From Verrucomicrobiota bacterium (GTDB lineage Bacteria > Verrucomicrobiota > Verrucomicrobiia > Chthoniobacterales > UBA10450), in assembly GCA_003219095.1 (NCBI GenBank), contig QHPM01000315.1, forward strand, positions 1 through 6,218: DNA of 6,218 bases. The letters are read 5' to 3'. Within the stretch, counting starts at the first letter, position 1, and each line of letters opens with the position of its first letter. The translations under genes and the position numbers were made by a program. The notes under the pieces are model-generated. The model was not told where the DNA came from. It made no database searches and saw only the letters and a program-made list of their open reading frames with translations. This document shows, one piece after another, positions 4,829-6,218 of the stretch.

Positions 4829-5845
4829 ATGCCGCCAACATTGATCCGGATTTTGCAGTCCCGCACCATGGCGATACTGGGTCTCATCTTCATTCTAACG
4901 GGACTTAAGTGGGGTTCAATGCTCTTTATCGTTCGTCAATACGAAGACGCGATCGTTACTCGGTTCGGCAAAGCCATTCGCATTGAAACTACCCCGGGAT
5001 TGAAGTTGAAGCTGCCGTTCTTCGATAAAGTAAACCGATTTGATAAACGAGTGCTGGCCTGGGACGGCCCGCCCACAGAATGCCCGACCAAGGACAAGCT
5101 TTATCTCATCGTGGATTGCTTCGCGCGCTGGCGCATAAGCGACCCGCTTCTCTATTACAACCGGTTAAACGACGAGCGCAGCGCACTCTCCCGACTGGAC
5201 GATATTCTCGGAAGCGAGACGCGGACGGCGGTAGCTACTCATGATCTGGTCGAGATAATTCGAGTAACTAAGGGACGGCAACCTTTGCGCGATCCGGAAC
5301 TGGAGAAGAGCGGCACAATCCTGCCAAGTAGCATTCCCGATATTCAGCTGGGGCGAGGGGAGATCGAGAAACAAATTACAGAACGGACCCGGCAAAAGAT
5401 CGCCGACTTCGGAATCGAACTGCTCGACGAACGATTCAAGCGTAGTAAGTATAATCCGGCGGTAGCTGAGAAGATTATTGAGCGAATGTCGAGCGAACGC
5501 CACCAGATTGCGGCCCGCTTCCGCTCCGAGGGTCACGGTGAAGCCGCCAACATCAGCGGGCAAAAAGAGAGCGAAGTGGCCTCGATCATCTCCAGCGCCA
5601 ACCGGGACGCGTTAAAGATCGAAGGCGAAGCCGACGCGGAAGCAGCTCGCATTTACGCCAACGCCTACAGCGCACCGGATGCCCAGGACCTTTATCTATT
5701 CCTGCGCAGTCTTGATGTAGCTCGCTCGGCATTCGAGCACGACACCACGGCCGTTATTTCCACCAACAGCGATCTCGGTCGTGTTCTCAAAAGTATGAGC
5801 GGGCCGCCGCTAATTCCGACGAAGACGCCGGGTCCGTCTCAGTAG
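4829..5845 (+). CDS. hflC: HflC, SPFH/Band 7 partner of HflK
   Basis: A 338-residue membrane protein that assembles with HflK around FtsH. A membrane helix spans about 14-35 (MAILGLIFILTGLKWGSMLFIV). The SPFH domain follows: EDAIVTRFGKAIRIETTPGLKLKLPFFDKV (39-68), RVLAWDGPPTECPTKDKLYLIVDCFARWRISDPLLYY (74-110), FGIELLDERFKRSKYNPAV (194-212). Strong HflC signatures are IIERMSSERHQIAARFRSEGHGEAANI (216-242), IEGEADAEAARIYANAYS (264-281) and DLYLFLRSLDVARSAF (287-302). The segment from about 148 to 182 is an insertion before the coiled coil; E. coli HflC also has extra sequence here. The gene starts 14 bases after the hflK stop, and an AGGA overlapping that stop (4813-4816) is a distant but possible ribosome binding site. 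Co-transcription with hflK is very likely. No hflX or hfq is in view. Confidence 0.93.
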   Translation: MPPTLIRILQSRTMAILGLIFILTGLKWGSMLFIVRQYEDAIVTRFGKAIRIETTPGLKLKLPFFDKVNRFDKRVLAWDGPPTECPTKDKLYLIVDCFARWRISDPLLYYNRLNDERSALSRLDDILGSETRTAVATHDLVEIIRVTKGRQPLRDPELEKSGTILPSSIPDIQLGRGEIEKQITERTRQKIADFGIELLDERFKRSKYNPAVAEKIIERMSSERHQIAARFRSEGHGEAANISGQKESEVASIISSANRDALKIEGEADAEAARIYANAYSAPDAQDLYLFLRSLDVARSAFEHDTTAVISTNSDLGRVLKSMSGPPLIPTKTPGPSQ

Positions 5846-5924
5846 TCTTTGATCGTTTGGTAATAAGCGACTTTTGGTCCAGCTCATTTTAAATAAACGC
5901 GCAGCCCCCATTCGATCGCCGACA

Positions 5925-6024
5925 TTGTAGGGCAGGCGCTCTCTCCGAGCTGTAGGGCTCTACGAACCGGAAGCCCGCCTGCCAGGATGGAATGGTTGGC
6001 CAGGCAAAAATGCCTGTCCTACAA
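5925..6024. repeat. REP-like palindromic intergenic element
   Basis: The outer arms TTGTAGGGCAGGC (5925-5937) and GCCTGTCCTACAA (6012-6024) are inverted copies differing at one base, which would be a G-U pair in RNA. Inside, GGCAGGCG (5931-5938) is exactly complementary to CGCCTGCC (5976-5983). TGTAGGGC recurs directly at 5951-5958. GTAG/CTAC forms a small hairpin (5952-5963). CAGGCA (6001-6006) and TGCCTG (6011-6016) form a hairpin with an AAAA loop. These pairings compete, so several folds are possible. It lies between the convergent ends of hflC and the right-edge gene and has no U tract. The nested design resembles REP/BIME-type dispersed repeats. Confidence 0.6.
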
Positions 6025-6094
6025 CTGCGGTCCCTGGTCCTCGTTTATGTCGAGAGAACGACCCGCAGAAAGTAGTCGCGTCCGTTCGAAATCT

Positions 6095-6218
6095 TTAACT
6101 CACGCGCGAATTACTCGGATTTCCGATGAATCCTTCGCTTTCCAAATGAAGGATAATCTCTTGGGCCGCCTCGTCGGGAGCGAGTTCAGCTGTATTGATC
6201 GTGATGTCCGCATCAGTC
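6095..6218 (-). CDS. C-terminal fragment, probable adenylyl-sulfate kinase (CysC-like) domain
   Basis: An open frame enters from the right edge and ends at TAA (6097-6095), giving 40 codons. The peptide reads TDADITINTAELAPDEAA (1-18), then QEIILHLESEGFIGN (19-33) and a short tail to Ser40. An acidic D-x-x-I-x-x-N/D-T strand, a loop with S/APDEAA, and a final amphipathic helix form the usual C-terminus of adenylyl-sulfate kinases. These phosphorylate adenosine 5'-phosphosulfate to PAPS, and the domain also occurs fused to CysN or Sat. The conserved P-loop and catalytic parts lie outside the window, so a related nucleotide kinase is possible. It converges on the hflKC operon. Confidence 0.5.
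   Translation of the reverse strand, partial: TDADITINTAELAPDEAAQEIILHLESEGFIGNPSNSRVS

Noticed and set aside
4976..5380. Insertion at about residues 148-182 of HflC considered as a novel domain
   Set aside because: E. coli HflC also carries extra sequence at the equivalent place, so this is normal variation in the family.
5165..5563. 132-codon minus-strand frame inside hflC
   Set aside because: Shadow of the HflC coding sequence; no domain or start signal supports it.
5998..6019. Hairpin with AAAA loop considered as the rho-independent terminator of hflKC
   Set aside because: No U tract follows on either strand, and the arms belong to the larger REP-like element.
1..6218. Searched for CRISPR arrays, tRNA genes, IS ends, phage genes or a toxin-antitoxin pair
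   Set aside because: No regularly spaced repeats, cloverleaf-like sequences, transposase motifs or small paired toxin-like frames were seen.

Overview
The window reads as ordinary chromosome of a Gram-negative bacterium, most likely a Verrucomicrobiota member of the soil Chthoniobacterales/Spartobacteria type. The basis is the style of the pilin at 3151-3549 (GFTLVEIMIVVAIIALLAAIA start, FWSPYGP end), the form of the HflK/HflC pair, and an intergenic palindrome built on TGTAGGGCAGGC, which resembles scattered repeats I associate with that phylum. This placement is inference; no rRNA or other marker is present.

Layout, left to right. Positions 1-1286 (minus strand) hold a tight cluster of type IV minor pilin/pseudopilin genes. 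In transcription order these are a PilV-like gene, a PilW-like gene joined to it by an ATGA overlap, and a PilX/GspK-like gene that runs off the left edge. Positions 1287-1671 form a 385-base divergent regulatory region. It contains a dyad upstream of the pilin cluster, a good sigma70-type promoter facing right with a dyad in its spacer, and a strong hairpin at its predicted transcript start. Positions 1672-2658 (plus) encode a Xi-class glutathione transferase, a glutathionyl-hydroquinone reductase. Tail to tail with it on the minus strand lies a MarR-family regulator (2682 to about 3095/3203), preceded by a major-pilin-like gene (3151-3549). The pilin gene has its own TATAAT element overlapping a palindrome. 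Positions 3819-5845 (plus) hold an hflK-hflC operon, encoding the membrane SPFH pair that modulates the FtsH protease. Positions 5846-6094 contain a REP-like palindromic element. The right edge (6095-6218, minus) carries the last 40 codons of a gene whose C-terminus resembles adenylyl-sulfate kinase.

Three themes emerge: surface pili or secretion pseudopili (two separate loci), thiol/quinone detoxification with a candidate phenolic-sensing MarR regulator beside it, and membrane protein quality control. No phage, IS element, CRISPR array or clear new system is visible. The most interesting points are regulatory: a possible MarR/hydroquinone-reductase circuit, the dyads at three promoters, a leader hairpin, and an altered glutathione-binding motif in the reductase. 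Where the sequence is silent I have said so.
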